Part shown: positions 7,471-16,270 of the stretch, in pieces
Layout of the letters: every line of letters starts with the position of its first letter
Numbering within the stretch: the first letter of the stretch is position 1
Source: Rossellomorea aquimaris
GTDB taxonomy: Bacteria > Bacillota > Bacilli > Bacillales > Bacillaceae_B
NCBI RefSeq assembly: GCF_008180865.1
Contig: NZ_VTEX01000001.1
Span: 127,116 to 191,115, forward strand
Direction: 5' to 3'
DNA: 64,000 nt
Position numbers and translations under genes: made by a program
Notes under the pieces: model-generated
What the model saw: only the letters and a program-made list of their open reading frames with translations
Databases searched by the model: none
Told to the model about the DNA's origin: nothing

Positions 7471-10446
7471 GTGAAACTGCTCGAACTTCATATTTATGGA
7501 TACGGAAAAATAGAAAACAAGCACTATACGATGGGTGACCTTCAATTATTCTATGGGGAAAACGAAGCTGGTAAATCAACGATTATGTCGTTCATACATA
7601 GCATTTTGTTCGGGTTTCCGACGAAGCAGCAATCCCTTCTCAGGTATGAACCGAAATCTACTACAGAGTATGGCGGGAGAATCCTTTGCAGCATGGAAGG
7701 ACAAGGACTCCTCACTATCGAGCGGGTTAAAGGGAAGGCCACGGGGGACGTGACCGTTCAATTCGAGGACGGAAGAACAGAAGGAGAAGAAACCCTTCAA
7801 CAACTGCTCGGAAATATGGACAGGACAACTTACCAAAACATATTCTCATTCAACCTCGAAGGCCTGCAAAACATTCAGCGCCTCAAAAAAGATGAACTGA
7901 ACCGCTACCTATTCTCTGCAGGCTCTACAGGGACGGACCTCCTGTTACAGATGGAACAGAATTGGCAGAAAGAAAGGGAACAGCTGTTTAAGAAATCGGG
8001 AAGAAAGCCGATGATCAACGCAGTGCTGACACAATTAAAGCACCTTGAAAAACAAGTAAAGGAAGGAAAAGAAAAAAATGATCAATACCGTCCTCTCATA
8101 GCAAAGCAAAAATCGTTAGAAACCCGGATTTCATCCTTAGAGACCGAAAAGGCATCTCTTGCTGAAAAGAAAGAGAACCTGATTTCAGTTAATGAAAACT
8201 GGGATACACTCACTAGCTTCAAAAGAGTGGAGGAGAGGCTTAGCCAATTGGAAACAATTGAGTTTCCTGCAAAAGGATTAGAGCGTTTAAACGAACTTAA
8301 AACGGAAGAAAGACAAGTGTCGGCATATCTTGAAACCTTGGTGACGAAACAAGAAAATCTGCATGATAAATTAGAATCAGAAGTGATTGATCCTTCCCTG
8401 GTTGAAGACCTTCCTTTTATAGAAAAGATATTGTCTCAACAGTCTTTTTATATGAAATGGAAAGAAGAAAGCAGTGAACGGAGCAGAGAACTAAAAGCGG
8501 TGCGTAGTAAGATCAACGATACGATCCGTGAATTGGGATTAACAATAGAGATGGAGGACATCCCGGCCCTGGATACTAGCTTAATGATGTCTGACCGTAT
8601 TCAAACCGCATTGGATCAGCAATCAAAGCTCCTTCATGAACGGGAAAGCTTCCAGAAGCATCACGAACAGGAAGAAGAAGAACTTCACAACATCGAAAGG
8701 AAGTGTGATAGCTTAGAAGATCGGCTGATGGAAGAAGATGAGTATCAAGAATTGCAAAGATCGGTGAAAATTGAATCTTCCCGGCAAGCTTCACGGGACC
8801 AGGCACATTGGATGAACCTGCAAGTGAAAGAGGCAGAACTACGTTTCAGCAGAAAAAAGTCCTCCTTCTCCCGGCAGCTCCTCTTAATAGGTGCAGCACT
8901 CCTTCTTTTATTGGGAATTGGGTCATGGGCAATAGTGATTGGTAATGGACTTTTTGTCGGAATCAGCTTGCTTCTTCTCATTGTAGTGGGTGCATCGGGA
9001 GTGCAGGCGAGGGGGAATCTGCGAGAAGAAACCAGCATCCTTCAACAAACTAAAGCAAGGGCAAAAGAGTTACAGCCGGAAGGTCAAATGGAGTTTCACT
9101 CTCTGGATAGGGCTGAGCAAAGCCTAAAGCAACAAGTGGAGTTGAGGAACGAGTGGAAGCAGCGGATTCTTTCATTAGAAGAGCAACAGGTAAAACTTCA
9201 GAAGCTCCATGAAAAGCAGAAGGAAGTAGAGAAAGAAATTGTTTCAGAAGAACAAAGATTATCCGGTCTGAAATCAGAGCTCTGTCTACCTTCTGATTTT
9301 CACTGGAAGTGGCTCCGTGATGCGTTTGTCAAAATGAAAGAGATCGTTTCGAATTATGAGTCTTATATCCACCTTAAAGAAGAACAAGACTATGTCGTCC
9401 AAAAATTGAATGAGTACAGGGATCATTGTCAGGAATGGTTCCACCGCCATTCTCTCACGTTTACTACAGTGGAAGAGGCTGTAATTAAACTGAAGGGAAT
9501 CATGCAGGACATTGAAAAGAAGACCCTCACATTAAATAGCATCCAGTCAGAGCTCGAGCCTCTTTCTTTTGAGATAGAGAAGCTAAGAATTGAAGGTGGA
9601 AAGGTCCGTGAAGAGGTTGAAACCCTTCTTCAATCTGCAGGGTGCATGGAAGAAACAGAATTTCGTGAAAAGGCACTTCACGCCGAAGAGAGAATCGACC
9701 TATCGGTACAATATAATGGAATGAAAACGAGGCTGACCGAACGAACACTCAATACGTTTCTTCGGTTTGTTACTCAGGAAGATAGTAGAAAAGAATTAAA
9801 AAGGGTATCGAATCGAATCGAAGAGCTTTCAACTGAGCTCTCTGCTCATCAAAAAGAGCTCGCTTCCATTTCGTATGAAATAAAAGTGCTGGAGGAAGGA
9901 AAGAGCTACTCCACAATCCTTCAGGAGTTTCAAAGCAAAAGGGCTGAGCTTCAAGAACTTGCGTATGACTGGTCCAAATTTACCTTAGCACAAGCGGCCT
10001 TAAGGAAAACAATGGATCTTTACCAGAAATCTAAGATGCCTAAAGTGATGGAGCTTGCAGAAGAGAATTTTAGAGAACTGACTGAAGGGCACTATCTAAG
10101 GATTTTCTTACGAGATGATGAGATGATCAGGGTAGAGCGGAAGGACGGTGCGGTTTTCCATGCGGTAGAACTCAGTCAAGGAACGAAAGAACAGTTATAC
10201 ATCTCAATTCGCTTTGCCCTCATTCAATCTTTCCGGGACAAGTACCCATTGCCAGTACTGATCGACGATGGAGTAGTCAACTTTGACCTGGACAGAACGA
10301 ACGCATTTCTAAAGCTGTTGAGGAAAATGTCTGTGAACCACCAGACTCTGTTCTTTACCTGTCATCCTCATATAAGAGATGAGTTTACCGAGGATAAAAT
10401 AATCGTATTAAAGCGAATGGAAAAGGAATCCATTCATAATGCATGA
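7471..10446 (+). CDS. yhaN: SbcC-like AAA ATPase YhaN
   Basis: A 991-residue SMC-like ATPase. Walker A GENEAGKSTI is near residue 33; the signature LSQGTKEQLYISIRFAL and Walker B PVLIDDGVVNFD lie at the C-terminus; between them run long charged coiled coils. Unlike classical SbcC the middle contains two adjacent hydrophobic segments (about residues 470-515), a feature of the YhaN branch that may tether the coiled-coil apex to the membrane. The AGGTG site at 7460-7464 selects GTG 7471 rather than the upstream GTG 7456. It is the last gene before a new promoter and works with YhaO. Confidence 0.88.
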   Translation: MKLLELHIYGYGKIENKHYTMGDLQLFYGENEAGKSTIMSFIHSILFGFPTKQQSLLRYEPKSTTEYGGRILCSMEGQGLLTIERVKGKATGDVTVQFEDGRTEGEETLQQLLGNMDRTTYQNIFSFNLEGLQNIQRLKKDELNRYLFSAGSTGTDLLLQMEQNWQKEREQLFKKSGRKPMINAVLTQLKHLEKQVKEGKEKNDQYRPLIAKQKSLETRISSLETEKASLAEKKENLISVNENWDTLTSFKRVEERLSQLETIEFPAKGLERLNELKTEERQVSAYLETLVTKQENLHDKLESEVIDPSLVEDLPFIEKILSQQSFYMKWKEESSERSRELKAVRSKINDTIRELGLTIEMEDIPALDTSLMMSDRIQTALDQQSKLLHERESFQKHHEQEEEELHNIERKCDSLEDRLMEEDEYQELQRSVKIESSRQASRDQAHWMNLQVKEAELRFSRKKSSFSRQLLLIGAALLLLLGIGSWAIVIGNGLFVGISLLLLIVVGASGVQARGNLREETSILQQTKARAKELQPEGQMEFHSLDRAEQSLKQQVELRNEWKQRILSLEEQQVKLQKLHEKQKEVEKEIVSEEQRLSGLKSELCLPSDFHWKWLRDAFVKMKEIVSNYESYIHLKEEQDYVVQKLNEYRDHCQEWFHRHSLTFTTVEEAVIKLKGIMQDIEKKTLTLNSIQSELEPLSFEIEKLRIEGGKVREEVETLLQSAGCMEETEFREKALHAEERIDLSVQYNGMKTRLTERTLNTFLRFVTQEDSRKELKRVSNRIEELSTELSAHQKELASISYEIKVLEEGKSYSTILQEFQSKRAELQELAYDWSKFTLAQAALRKTMDLYQKSKMPKVMELAEENFRELTEGHYLRIFLRDDEMIRVERKDGAVFHAVELSQGTKEQLYISIRFALIQSFRDKYPLPVLIDDGVVNFDLDRTNAFLKLLRKMSVNHQTLFFTCHPHIRDEFTEDKIIVLKRMEKESIHNA

Positions 10447-10463
10447 TTTTTTACAGAATTTAA

Positions 10464-10493
10464 TTGGCAATAATTTCTCAGATTCGTTACAAT
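10464..10493 (+). promoter_or_regulatory. Sigma-A type promoter for the MFS gene
   Basis: TTGGCA (10464-10469) and TACAAT (10488-10493) are separated by 18 bases, lying about 65 bases before the MFS start. Confidence 0.5.
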
Positions 10494-10559
10494 ACTACAA
10501 GGAGTTTGTTTGCACGAGCACGGGAATGAAATGAGAGTCAGAAAGAAGGAACACATAGT

Positions 10560-11765
10560 ATGGCAAAAACAATAGGGTCCAAACGAAATCGGGGACCACT
10601 GGCACTACTAAGCTTTAACTTATTTATCGTCATGGTTGGAATCGGGCTGGTCATCCCCATTCTTCCTTTTTATGTAGAAAAATTCAACGCCAATGCTCAA
10701 ACACTTGGAGCGTTGGTGGCAGTATTTGCTTTTATGCAGTTTTTATTTGCTCCTATTTGGGGAAGGTTATCCGATCGGATAGGGAGGAAGCCATTAATCA
10801 CCATCGGTTTGGTTGGCTTTGCCATAGCTGAATTCATTTTCGCCTTCGCTGTAGGATTATGGATGCTATTTCTGTCCAGGATCTTAGCAGGCGTTTTCGG
10901 CTCAGCATTAATGCCTACTGCAATGGCATATGTATCGGATGTAACGGATGAGGACAATCGGGGTCAAGGGATGGGGATACTTGGTGCTGCCATGGGTCTT
11001 GGAATCGTCATCGGGCCTGGAATCGGAGGATGGCTGGCAGAAATCAACCTCTCCTATCCATTTATCTTTGCCGGGATCGCCGCCTCTATTGCAGCTATCG
11101 TCTCGGTCATCATATTACCGGAATCCTATCCAAAGGAAAAAAGAACCTTTGACCCAAATGAAAAACGTGAAAACCGCTTCGTGGTCATGAAGAATGCGGT
11201 GATGAGTCCTGTCGGGTTTCTGTTGGTACTCGTATTCATCATGAGCTTCGGATTGGCGAATTTCCAATCGATTTTCAGCTACTATGCGCTAGAACGATAT
11301 GGATATGGTCCACAGGAAGTCGGGATCATCATTTTGATCATTGGTATCATCGGTACCGTTGTTCAAGGAGTGGGAGTGGGAAGGGCGACGAAGATCTTCG
11401 GTGAGGAAAAAGTAGTAACCGGCTCTTTGCTCCTCAGTGCACTGGGATTTGTCATCATGACATTTGCCACCGACTTTGTAGGGGTCTTGATCACAACCGC
11501 CGTTTTCTTTGTCGGAAACTCGATGCTCCGTCCATCGTTGAATTCCCTCATTTCAAAACTGGCAGGAGAACGTCAAGGGACGGTCATGGGGCTGAATAAC
11601 TCGTTTCTCAGTCTTGGTAACGTCGCTGGACCATTGCTTGCCGGGACACTGTTTGAGTGGAATATACATATCCCCTACTTCTTCGGAGCATTCATTATGC
11701 TCGTAGGACTGGTAGCGACGAAAGTTTGGATTAGCAAGAAACAAAAAAGAGCATTGGTGAATTAG
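10560..11765 (+). CDS. MFS drug-efflux transporter (NorA/Bmr/TetA type)
   Basis: A 401-residue protein with about 12 membrane helices. Motif A GRLSDRIGRKPL lies between helices 2 and 3 (about 70-82), and the antiporter motif C is seen as GLGIVIGPGIGGW in helix 5, which indicates drug-proton antiport. Start ATG follows AGAAAGGAA. In B. subtilis yhaN and yhaM are adjacent, so this gene looks like an insertion between them with its own promoter and terminator. Substrates are unknown. Confidence 0.85.
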   Translation: MAKTIGSKRNRGPLALLSFNLFIVMVGIGLVIPILPFYVEKFNANAQTLGALVAVFAFMQFLFAPIWGRLSDRIGRKPLITIGLVGFAIAEFIFAFAVGLWMLFLSRILAGVFGSALMPTAMAYVSDVTDEDNRGQGMGILGAAMGLGIVIGPGIGGWLAEINLSYPFIFAGIAASIAAIVSVIILPESYPKEKRTFDPNEKRENRFVVMKNAVMSPVGFLLVLVFIMSFGLANFQSIFSYYALERYGYGPQEVGIIILIIGIIGTVVQGVGVGRATKIFGEEKVVTGSLLLSALGFVIMTFATDFVGVLITTAVFFVGNSMLRPSLNSLISKLAGERQGTVMGLNNSFLSLGNVAGPLLAGTLFEWNIHIPYFFGAFIMLVGLVATKVWISKKQKRALVN

Positions 11766-11771
11766 GCTTCA

Positions 11772-11802
11772 GAACCGTCTCCGGGTGGGGGCGGTTTTTT
11801 TG
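11772..11802 (+). terminator. Terminator of the MFS gene
   Basis: AACCGTCTCC pairs with GGGGGCGGTT over a short loop, followed by seven T residues. Confidence 0.85.
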
Positions 11803-11940
11803 TTGTGAGAAGAGAGAGGGACGGACCTCTGGAATTTGATTATTGTTTGACCCCTATCTCTCTCCAACCCTTTCCACACCTGTACTCTATCGAAATATGG
11901 TATACTGAAACTACTAATATAGTTGGACGGAGGAGAAGAG

Positions 11941-12882
11941 ATGTCTGGGATTACACAATTTAACGTCGGAGAAACAATCGAATTACCCCTTTTAATTAAA
12001 CAAATGACCAAAGGTACGACAAATACAGGGAAGCCTTTTTTAACCCTGATACTGCAAGATAAGAGTGGAAATATGGAAGCTAAGCTTTGGGATGCTTCTG
12101 AGCAGGATGAGAAGGCATATCAACCTGAAACAATCGTGCAGGTTGTTGGAGACATACATAGTTATCGTGGAAAGAGTCAGCTCAAGATCAAGCAGATTCG
12201 CCCGGCTTCCCCGGCAGATGGTTATGCCATTTCGGACTTCCTGGAAACGGCACCGGTGAGCATTGATGAAATGACGAGTAAGATCACTCAGTATATTTTT
12301 GAAATGAGAAATCCAAATATTCAACGCATCACAAGACACTTGATTAAAAAATATCAGAAGCCATTCCTGGAATATCCGGCTGCTACCAAGAACCATCATG
12401 AATTCGTGTCTGGCCTTGCGTATCATGTTGTATCGATGCTTGACCTCTCGAAAGCCATTGCAGGACTGTACCCATCCTTGGATTCAGATCTATTGTACGC
12501 TGGAGTCATTCTTCATGATTTAGGCAAAGTCATTGAGCTTTCAGGTCCAACATCAACTACGTATACGATTGAAGGGAATCTGATCGGTCATATTTCGATT
12601 ATGGTGAACGAGATTGGAAAAGCTGCAGATGAGCTTGGAATTGAAGGGGAAGAAGTGATGATCCTTCAACATCTCGTATTGAGTCATCACGGAAAAGCGG
12701 AATGGGGAAGTCCTAAACCGCCGCTTATTCGTGAAGCTGAAATCCTGCATTATATTGATAATGTGGATGCTAAGATGAATATGCTGGATCGTGCATTGGA
12801 ACGGGTGAAACCGGGGGAGTATACAGAAAGAGTATTTGCCCTTGATAATCGTTCATTCTATAAACCGACTTTTCATAAATAG
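11941..12882 (+). CDS. yhaM: 3'-5' exoribonuclease YhaM
   Basis: A 313-residue protein with an N-terminal OB-fold (about residues 10-95) and a C-terminal HD domain (about 150-300) with His residues in [11 protein letters not shown] and the HD pair in ILHDLGKV. The family degrades RNA and single-stranded DNA from the 3' end with divalent metal. Length matches B. subtilis YhaM. The frame opens at TTG 11923, but GGAGGAG at 11929-11935 lies inside that stretch and selects ATG 11941. TGGTATACT at 11898-11906 resembles an extended -10. Confidence 0.92.
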   Translation: MSGITQFNVGETIELPLLIKQMTKGTTNTGKPFLTLILQDKSGNMEAKLWDASEQDEKAYQPETIVQVVGDIHSYRGKSQLKIKQIRPASPADGYAISDFLETAPVSIDEMTSKITQYIFEMRNPNIQRITRHLIKKYQKPFLEYPAATKNHHEFVSGLAYHVVSMLDLSKAIAGLYPSLDSDLLYAGVILHDLGKVIELSGPTSTTYTIEGNLIGHISIMVNEIGKAADELGIEGEEVMILQHLVLSHHGKAEWGSPKPPLIREAEILHYIDNVDAKMNMLDRALERVKPGEYTERVFALDNRSFYKPTFHK

Positions 12883-12892
12883 ATAACCTCTT

Positions 12893-12924
12893 AGACCCCG
12901 GATAATGAAACGGGGTCTTTTTAG
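12893..12924 (+). terminator. Terminator of yhaM
   Basis: AGACCCCG (12893-12900) pairs with CGGGGTCT (12911-12918), followed by TTTT. Confidence 0.85.
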
Positions 12925-13013
12925 TAGAATAAAAGGGTAAATCTAGTTATGTTTTATCTCTTCCCTACATATAGTGTGAATAAAGAGGACAAACCTATAA
13001 GGAGATGAAGCAA

Positions 13014-13193
13014 ATGACACTACCTATTTGGATGTACTTGGTTGTAGCAGGGATTTTCGGGAGTGCCTTTATGACGATTAAATCAGCTAAGGAAGAAAAG
13101 AATATGGAAGATGAGTGGATAGAGAAGGAGGGAGAAGTCTACATTCATCGAATGGAAGAGGAGAAGGAGCGGAGACGTCAACTAACGTCTTGA
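13014..13193 (+). CDS. yhaL: Sporulation protein YhaL
   Basis: A 59-residue protein with one N-terminal membrane helix (LPIWMYLVVAGIFGSAFMTI) and a charged tail containing EWIEKEGEVYIHRMEEEK, the YhaL pattern. The AAGGAG site at 12999-13004 abuts an ATG at 13005, too close to use, and is nine bases from ATG 13014, which is chosen. The gene is transcribed toward prsA and shares a bidirectional terminator with it. It is known as a sporulation-expressed gene; molecular role unknown. Confidence 0.8.
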   Translation: MTLPIWMYLVVAGIFGSAFMTIKSAKEEKNMEDEWIEKEGEVYIHRMEEEKERRRQLTS

Positions 13194-13204
13194 TCATAGA
13201 GAAT

Positions 13205-13241
13205 AAAAAGGACTGACGGAATGGATCCGTCAGTCCTTTTT
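13205..13241. terminator. Bidirectional terminator between yhaL and prsA
   Basis: AAAAAGGACTGACGGA and its exact complement flank a five-base loop, with A and T runs on both sides, so it can serve both converging genes. Confidence 0.9.
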
Positions 13242-13244
13242 GTT

Positions 13245-14201
13245 CTACTCTTCGGCAGGTGCCGGAGCTTCTTCTCCTTCAGGTACAGCAGGAGCTTCTC
13301 CGCCTTCAGGTGCAGCCGCAGGGTTCAGCACTTGATCAAATGCCTTTTTAAGATCTTTATCTTTAATATTTAAGTCAGCTTTTTCAATTTCAGCTTTCAT
13401 CGCTTCCTGGATTTTTTGAGGATCCACTTTTGAAAGCTTCAGTTCTTTTTCGATTTCCTTTTTCATCTCGTCAAAGGATTTCTTTTCTTTTTTATCTGTC
13501 ACTTCAATGATGTGATAGCCATATTCTGTTTTGATAGGCTCACTCACTTTGCCTTTTTCTAATGTGTCCAGAGCTTTAGAGAATTCCGGTACGAAGTTTT
13601 GACGACCAGCATTGTCTACCCAGCCTAAGCTTCCGCCATTTTCAGCAGAACCAGGATCTTTTGAATATTCTTTTGCAAGTTCTTCAAACTTTCCACCATC
13701 AGCTAATTTTTGTTTCACTTCTTTAGCTGTTTTTTCATCATCTACAAGAATGTGACGAACTTGAATGTCAGGCTTCCATGTCTCGTAGTATTCCTTTACT
13801 TCTTCTTCAGTGACTTTCACGTCGGAGATCGCAGCTTTTTCTTGAAGTAATTGAAGCTTTAAGTATTCTTTAAACGATTTTTCATCAAGATTATATTGTT
13901 GTAAGAACATCTCGAATTGAGGTCCCAATTGGTCTTTGGCTTCATTCAGCTTTTCGTCAACTTCCTCTTTCGACACGTCATACTTTTCTTCAAGTACTTT
14001 CGTGTAAACCAATTCTTGAAGGGCTTGTTCCATTTGTGGAGTGAATTTTTGCTTCATTGATTTGTAAAGTTCATCTTTTGTTACGTCTCCAGCTTTTGTT
14101 GTTGCAACAACGTCACTGTTTCCCTCAGCACCGTCTCCGCTGCATCCTGCAAGTCCAACGACTCCCGCAGCCAATGATACTGAAATGATCCATTTTTTCA
14201 T
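13245..14201 (-). CDS. prsA: Foldase lipoprotein PrsA (parvulin-type PPIase)
   Basis: A 318-residue lipoprotein that helps exported proteins fold on the outer face of the membrane. Signal peptide with lipobox LAGC, lipidated Cys20. The parvulin domain spans about residues 147-236 (VRHILVDD, SKDPGSAENGGSLGW, YGYHIIEV), flanked by the charged helical foldase domain. The last 25 residues are an Ala/Pro/Glu-rich tail, probably disordered. The AGGAG site places the start at the ATG at 14201; the frame also has a TTG three codons earlier. Its repressor Hpr and secretion factors EcsAB are encoded nearby. Confidence 0.95.
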   Translation of the reverse strand: MKKWIISVSLAAGVVGLAGCSGDGAEGNSDVVATTKAGDVTKDELYKSMKQKFTPQMEQALQELVYTKVLEEKYDVSKEEVDEKLNEAKDQLGPQFEMFLQQYNLDEKSFKEYLKLQLLQEKAAISDVKVTEEEVKEYYETWKPDIQVRHILVDDEKTAKEVKQKLADGGKFEELAKEYSKDPGSAENGGSLGWVDNAGRQNFVPEFSKALDTLEKGKVSEPIKTEYGYHIIEVTDKKEKKSFDEMKKEIEKELKLSKVDPQKIQEAMKAEIEKADLNIKDKDLKKAFDQVLNPAAAPEGGEAPAVPEGEEAPAPAEE

Positions 14202-14382
14202 GGTGACCAACTCCTACAATATTTGATGGCTTGTCAAATTTCTACAAAACATACTATAACACACTTTTTCCATGAAAAAAAATATTTTCCATATTAATCT
14301 TCAGAAAAATGGGCATTTTACACACCCATTTCCTAGGTACTTTCATATGATAAGAGCGAAGAGAGAAAAGGAGGTAATAAAT

Positions 14383-14469
14383 ATGAGCTGTGGATACAAT
14401 TCCGGATTCGCGTTAATCGTAGTGCTGTTCATCTTATTAATCATCGTTGGTGCCGCATATATTTGCTAA
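14383..14469 (+). CDS. YjcZ-family sporulation peptide 1
   Basis: A 28-residue peptide, starting MSCGYNSGFALIVVLFILLI and ending AAYIC. It belongs to the tiny one-helix YjcZ/tiny-TM family of Bacillus sporulation peptides. AAAGGAGG lies eight bases before the ATG. The frame is open further upstream to 14272, but the ribosome site fixes the start. Two paralogues follow within 400 bases. Confidence 0.85.
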   Translation: MSCGYNSGFALIVVLFILLIIVGAAYIC

Positions 14470-14556
14470 AAAAAACTAAATTTATGACATTAGCCTAAAA
14501 CAAATGGCAGCTAACTTGAATAAGATAAATTAGCGCTTCAAAGGAGGTGGAAAGTT

Positions 14557-14640
14557 ATGGGTAATGCATACGGCGGAGGTTTCGCGTTAATCGTAGTACT
14601 GTTCATCCTGTTAATCATTGTGGGTGCAGCATGGCTATAA
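14557..14640 (+). CDS. YjcZ-family sporulation peptide 2
   Basis: A 27-residue paralogue (MGNAYGGGFALIVVLFILLI, ending GAAWL) with AAAGGAGGTGG upstream. Unlike copies 1 and 3 it ends in Trp-Leu rather than Tyr-Ile/Val-Cys, so the C-terminal Cys is missing. Confidence 0.85.
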   Translation: MGNAYGGGFALIVVLFILLIIVGAAWL

Positions 14641-14687
14641 TTTTAGCCTCAGGGTTTAAAGTTATCGGATAAAGACTGTAGAGGGGG

Positions 14688-14718
14688 CAATACCTTAAGA
14701 AAGGCGGCCCCTTTTGCT
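14688..14718 (+). terminator. Terminator after YjcZ copies 1 and 2
   Basis: AGGGGGC pairs with GGCCCCT with one mismatch and is followed by TTTTGCTTT. Confidence 0.6.
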
Positions 14719-14766
14719 TTATTCATATTTAAGTGGCTTTTTCATACATGAAAGGAGGAAGCGCAG

Positions 14767-14853
14767 ATGTCAGGTGCTTACGGCGGAGGATTTGCGTTAA
14801 TCGTTGTTCTATTCATTTTGTTAATCATCATTGGTGCAGCATACGTTTGCTAA
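14767..14853 (+). CDS. YjcZ-family sporulation peptide 3
   Basis: A 28-residue paralogue (MSGAYGGGFALIVVLFILLI, ending GAAYVC). AAAGGAGG lies upstream of the ATG. It is separately terminated from copies 1 and 2. DNA similarity between the three copies is highest over the membrane helix, consistent with tandem duplication. Confidence 0.85.
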   Translation: MSGAYGGGFALIVVLFILLIIIGAAYVC

Positions 14854-14865
14854 TTTGAATATATG

Positions 14866-14904
14866 AAAAAAGCAGATCCGGATTTTTCCGGGTCTGCTTT
14901 TTGT
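14866..14904 (+). terminator. Terminator after YjcZ copy 3
   Basis: AAAAGCAGATCCGG pairs with CCGGGTCTGCTTTT around a short T loop, with a T tail. Confidence 0.85.
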
Positions 14905-15314
14905 TTGTCGCCACTGAGCGAGCCGCCTCCGCTTTTCTGATTGTCCAGCTCCAGGGCTTAGAGGCTCGAGGTCATAAGTCAAATCTGCGAAAAAGGCAAA
15001 AAAACGCCGTTCCGGAGATTCGTCTTATGCTTGTCGCCTCTAGGCAAAGCCCTTCCGCTTTTCTGATTGTCCAGCTCCAGCGGCTAGCCCCTCGAGGTCA
15101 TAACTGGGAAATCCTCAAAGGCAAAGAGCGCCTTCAGGGATTTCCCAGTTATGCTTGTCGGGGCTGACCAAGCCGCCTCCGCTTTTCTACTTGTCCAGCT
15201 CCAGCGGCTAGAGGCTCGAGGTCATAAGTTAAACCTACCAAAAAGGCAAAGAGCACCTTTCCGGTAGGTTTAACTTATGCTTGTCGCCTCTGAACGAGCC
15301 GCCTCCGCTTTTCT
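14905..15314. repeat. Three tandem ~125-bp hairpin repeat units
   Basis: Units begin at 14937, 15063 and 15187 with the conserved text CTGATTGTCCAGCTCCAG or a close variant, and each ends near CCGCCTCCGCTTTTCT; the stretch at 14905-14936 is a right end without its left part. Each unit folds: an outer stem (TAGAGGC/GCCTCTA in unit 1, TAGCCCC/GGGGCT in unit 2, TAGAGGC/GCCTCTG in unit 3) and an inner stem whose sequence differs completely between units 2 and 3 yet stays self-complementary. The conserved parts are a repeat common in Bacillaceae genomes. A frame of 88 codons at 14901-15167 reads through it but is not a credible gene. Confidence 0.8.
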
Positions 15315-15315
15315 T

Positions 15316-15495
15316 TTATGTAAATAATATCTCTATATAAGAAGAGACCAGTAATATGGTGATTAGGATATTGATGGTTCTAAACACCTTTGGTTGGCGT
15401 TCTTCAGGTATTTCTTTTTGTAAACATAATGCGTTTGTCATTTTATTTATATAGAATAAGATGAAAACAGCAAACACTAAAAACATGGAGATCAT
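15316..15495 (-). CDS. Small two-helix membrane protein, unknown
   Basis: A 59-residue frame starting MISMFLVFAVFILFYINKMT and ending SSYIEILFT. A hydrophobic segment at about 2-17, a polar linker (QKEIPEERQPKVFRT) and a second hydrophobic segment at about 41-58 suggest a two-helix membrane protein. A very strong GGGGAGGGG lies six bases before the ATG. It ends directly at the hairpin repeat array. No family recognised. Confidence 0.6.
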   Translation of the reverse strand: MISMFLVFAVFILFYINKMTNALCLQKEIPEERQPKVFRTINILITILLVSSYIEILFT

Positions 15496-15672
15496 CCAAA
15501 CCCCTCCCCGTTATCTCCTTTAAGCTATACATTACCAAATAATTTCTCTAATTGGTAGCGAGAGTATTGCATTAATCATGCAAATAAGACTTTTTGCATT
15601 CTTTTCTACATATCATCCAAGTGCAAGCAGGAATTTTCAATCAGTAAATGAAGAATCTTCGTGATAACACCT

Positions 15673-15735
15673 GAAAAAAGCAGAAGGATGATTTCTTCCA
15701 TCGAGTGTATGTTTCAATGGCCATCCATCATCCTT
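15673..15735 (-). terminator. Terminator of the DUF3267-like gene
   Basis: On the minus strand AAGGATGAT at the gene end pairs with ATCATCCTT about 35 bases on, followed by CTGCTTTTTT. Confidence 0.6.
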
Positions 15736-16270
15736 ACTGATAAATCAATATTTCGTATCCATCATCATTCTCTTCGATTAATGCATTCTTTGGTGAGTCC
15801 ATCAGTTGCTTTGCATATATAAAGTCAATGGCGCAGATTCCTGAATGAAATGCAAGCAGCATTGTAAAGTAATGAGAGTAATGCGGGAAGTGGATGCATC
15901 CGTATAGCAAAATCCCGTTCAATACAAAGAATGGTGCCACCAAGGCAAGCATGTAACGGTATTTTGAGATTGGTTGATCCACTCGCAAAGAAACGATCGG
16001 TAAAAGAAATAGTTTCCGATTACATTTACACTTCATTTTTTTCACAAAAGGAAGTATCGGTACAATGTGAAAAAATTTATGCAACGGATAGATACTCAAC
16101 ATTCCTATGAAGAAAACAAGGAAATGGTTATCATAGAACGCACTTGGAAATAGTAAGTTAATTGGTACGTATATTAATGAGAATACCATCATCATGATGA
16201 TGGATGAAAGTAAAAAGACTCGATAAAATCCGAATTGTTTTTCCAGATTGATTGTTTTCCAGCAATGCAT
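15734..16270 (-). CDS. DUF3267-type membrane protein
   Basis: A 178-residue protein with about four membrane helices (about 18-40, 48-66, 110-130, 135-155). The segment YPLHKFFHIVPILPF carries an HxxxH pair inside the membrane, and DFIYAKQL carries an Asp, as in the DUF3267 group of putative membrane zinc proteases, though the canonical HExxH Glu is Lys-Phe here, so catalysis is uncertain. The frame opens at 16303, but GGAGG in that stretch points to ATG 16270. A similar protein occurs near hpr in other Bacillus. Confidence 0.6.
   Translation of the reverse strand: MHCWKTINLEKQFGFYRVFLLSSIIMMMVFSLIYVPINLLFPSAFYDNHFLVFFIGMLSIYPLHKFFHIVPILPFVKKMKCKCNRKLFLLPIVSLRVDQPISKYRYMLALVAPFFVLNGILLYGCIHFPHYSHYFTMLLAFHSGICAIDFIYAKQLMDSPKNALIEENDDGYEILIYQ

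Noticed and set aside
14901..15167. 88-codon frame across the hairpin repeats, and a possible CRISPR array
   Set aside because: The frame is built from repeat copies. The units are about 125 bases with long internal stems, not short repeats with unique spacers, and no cas gene is near.
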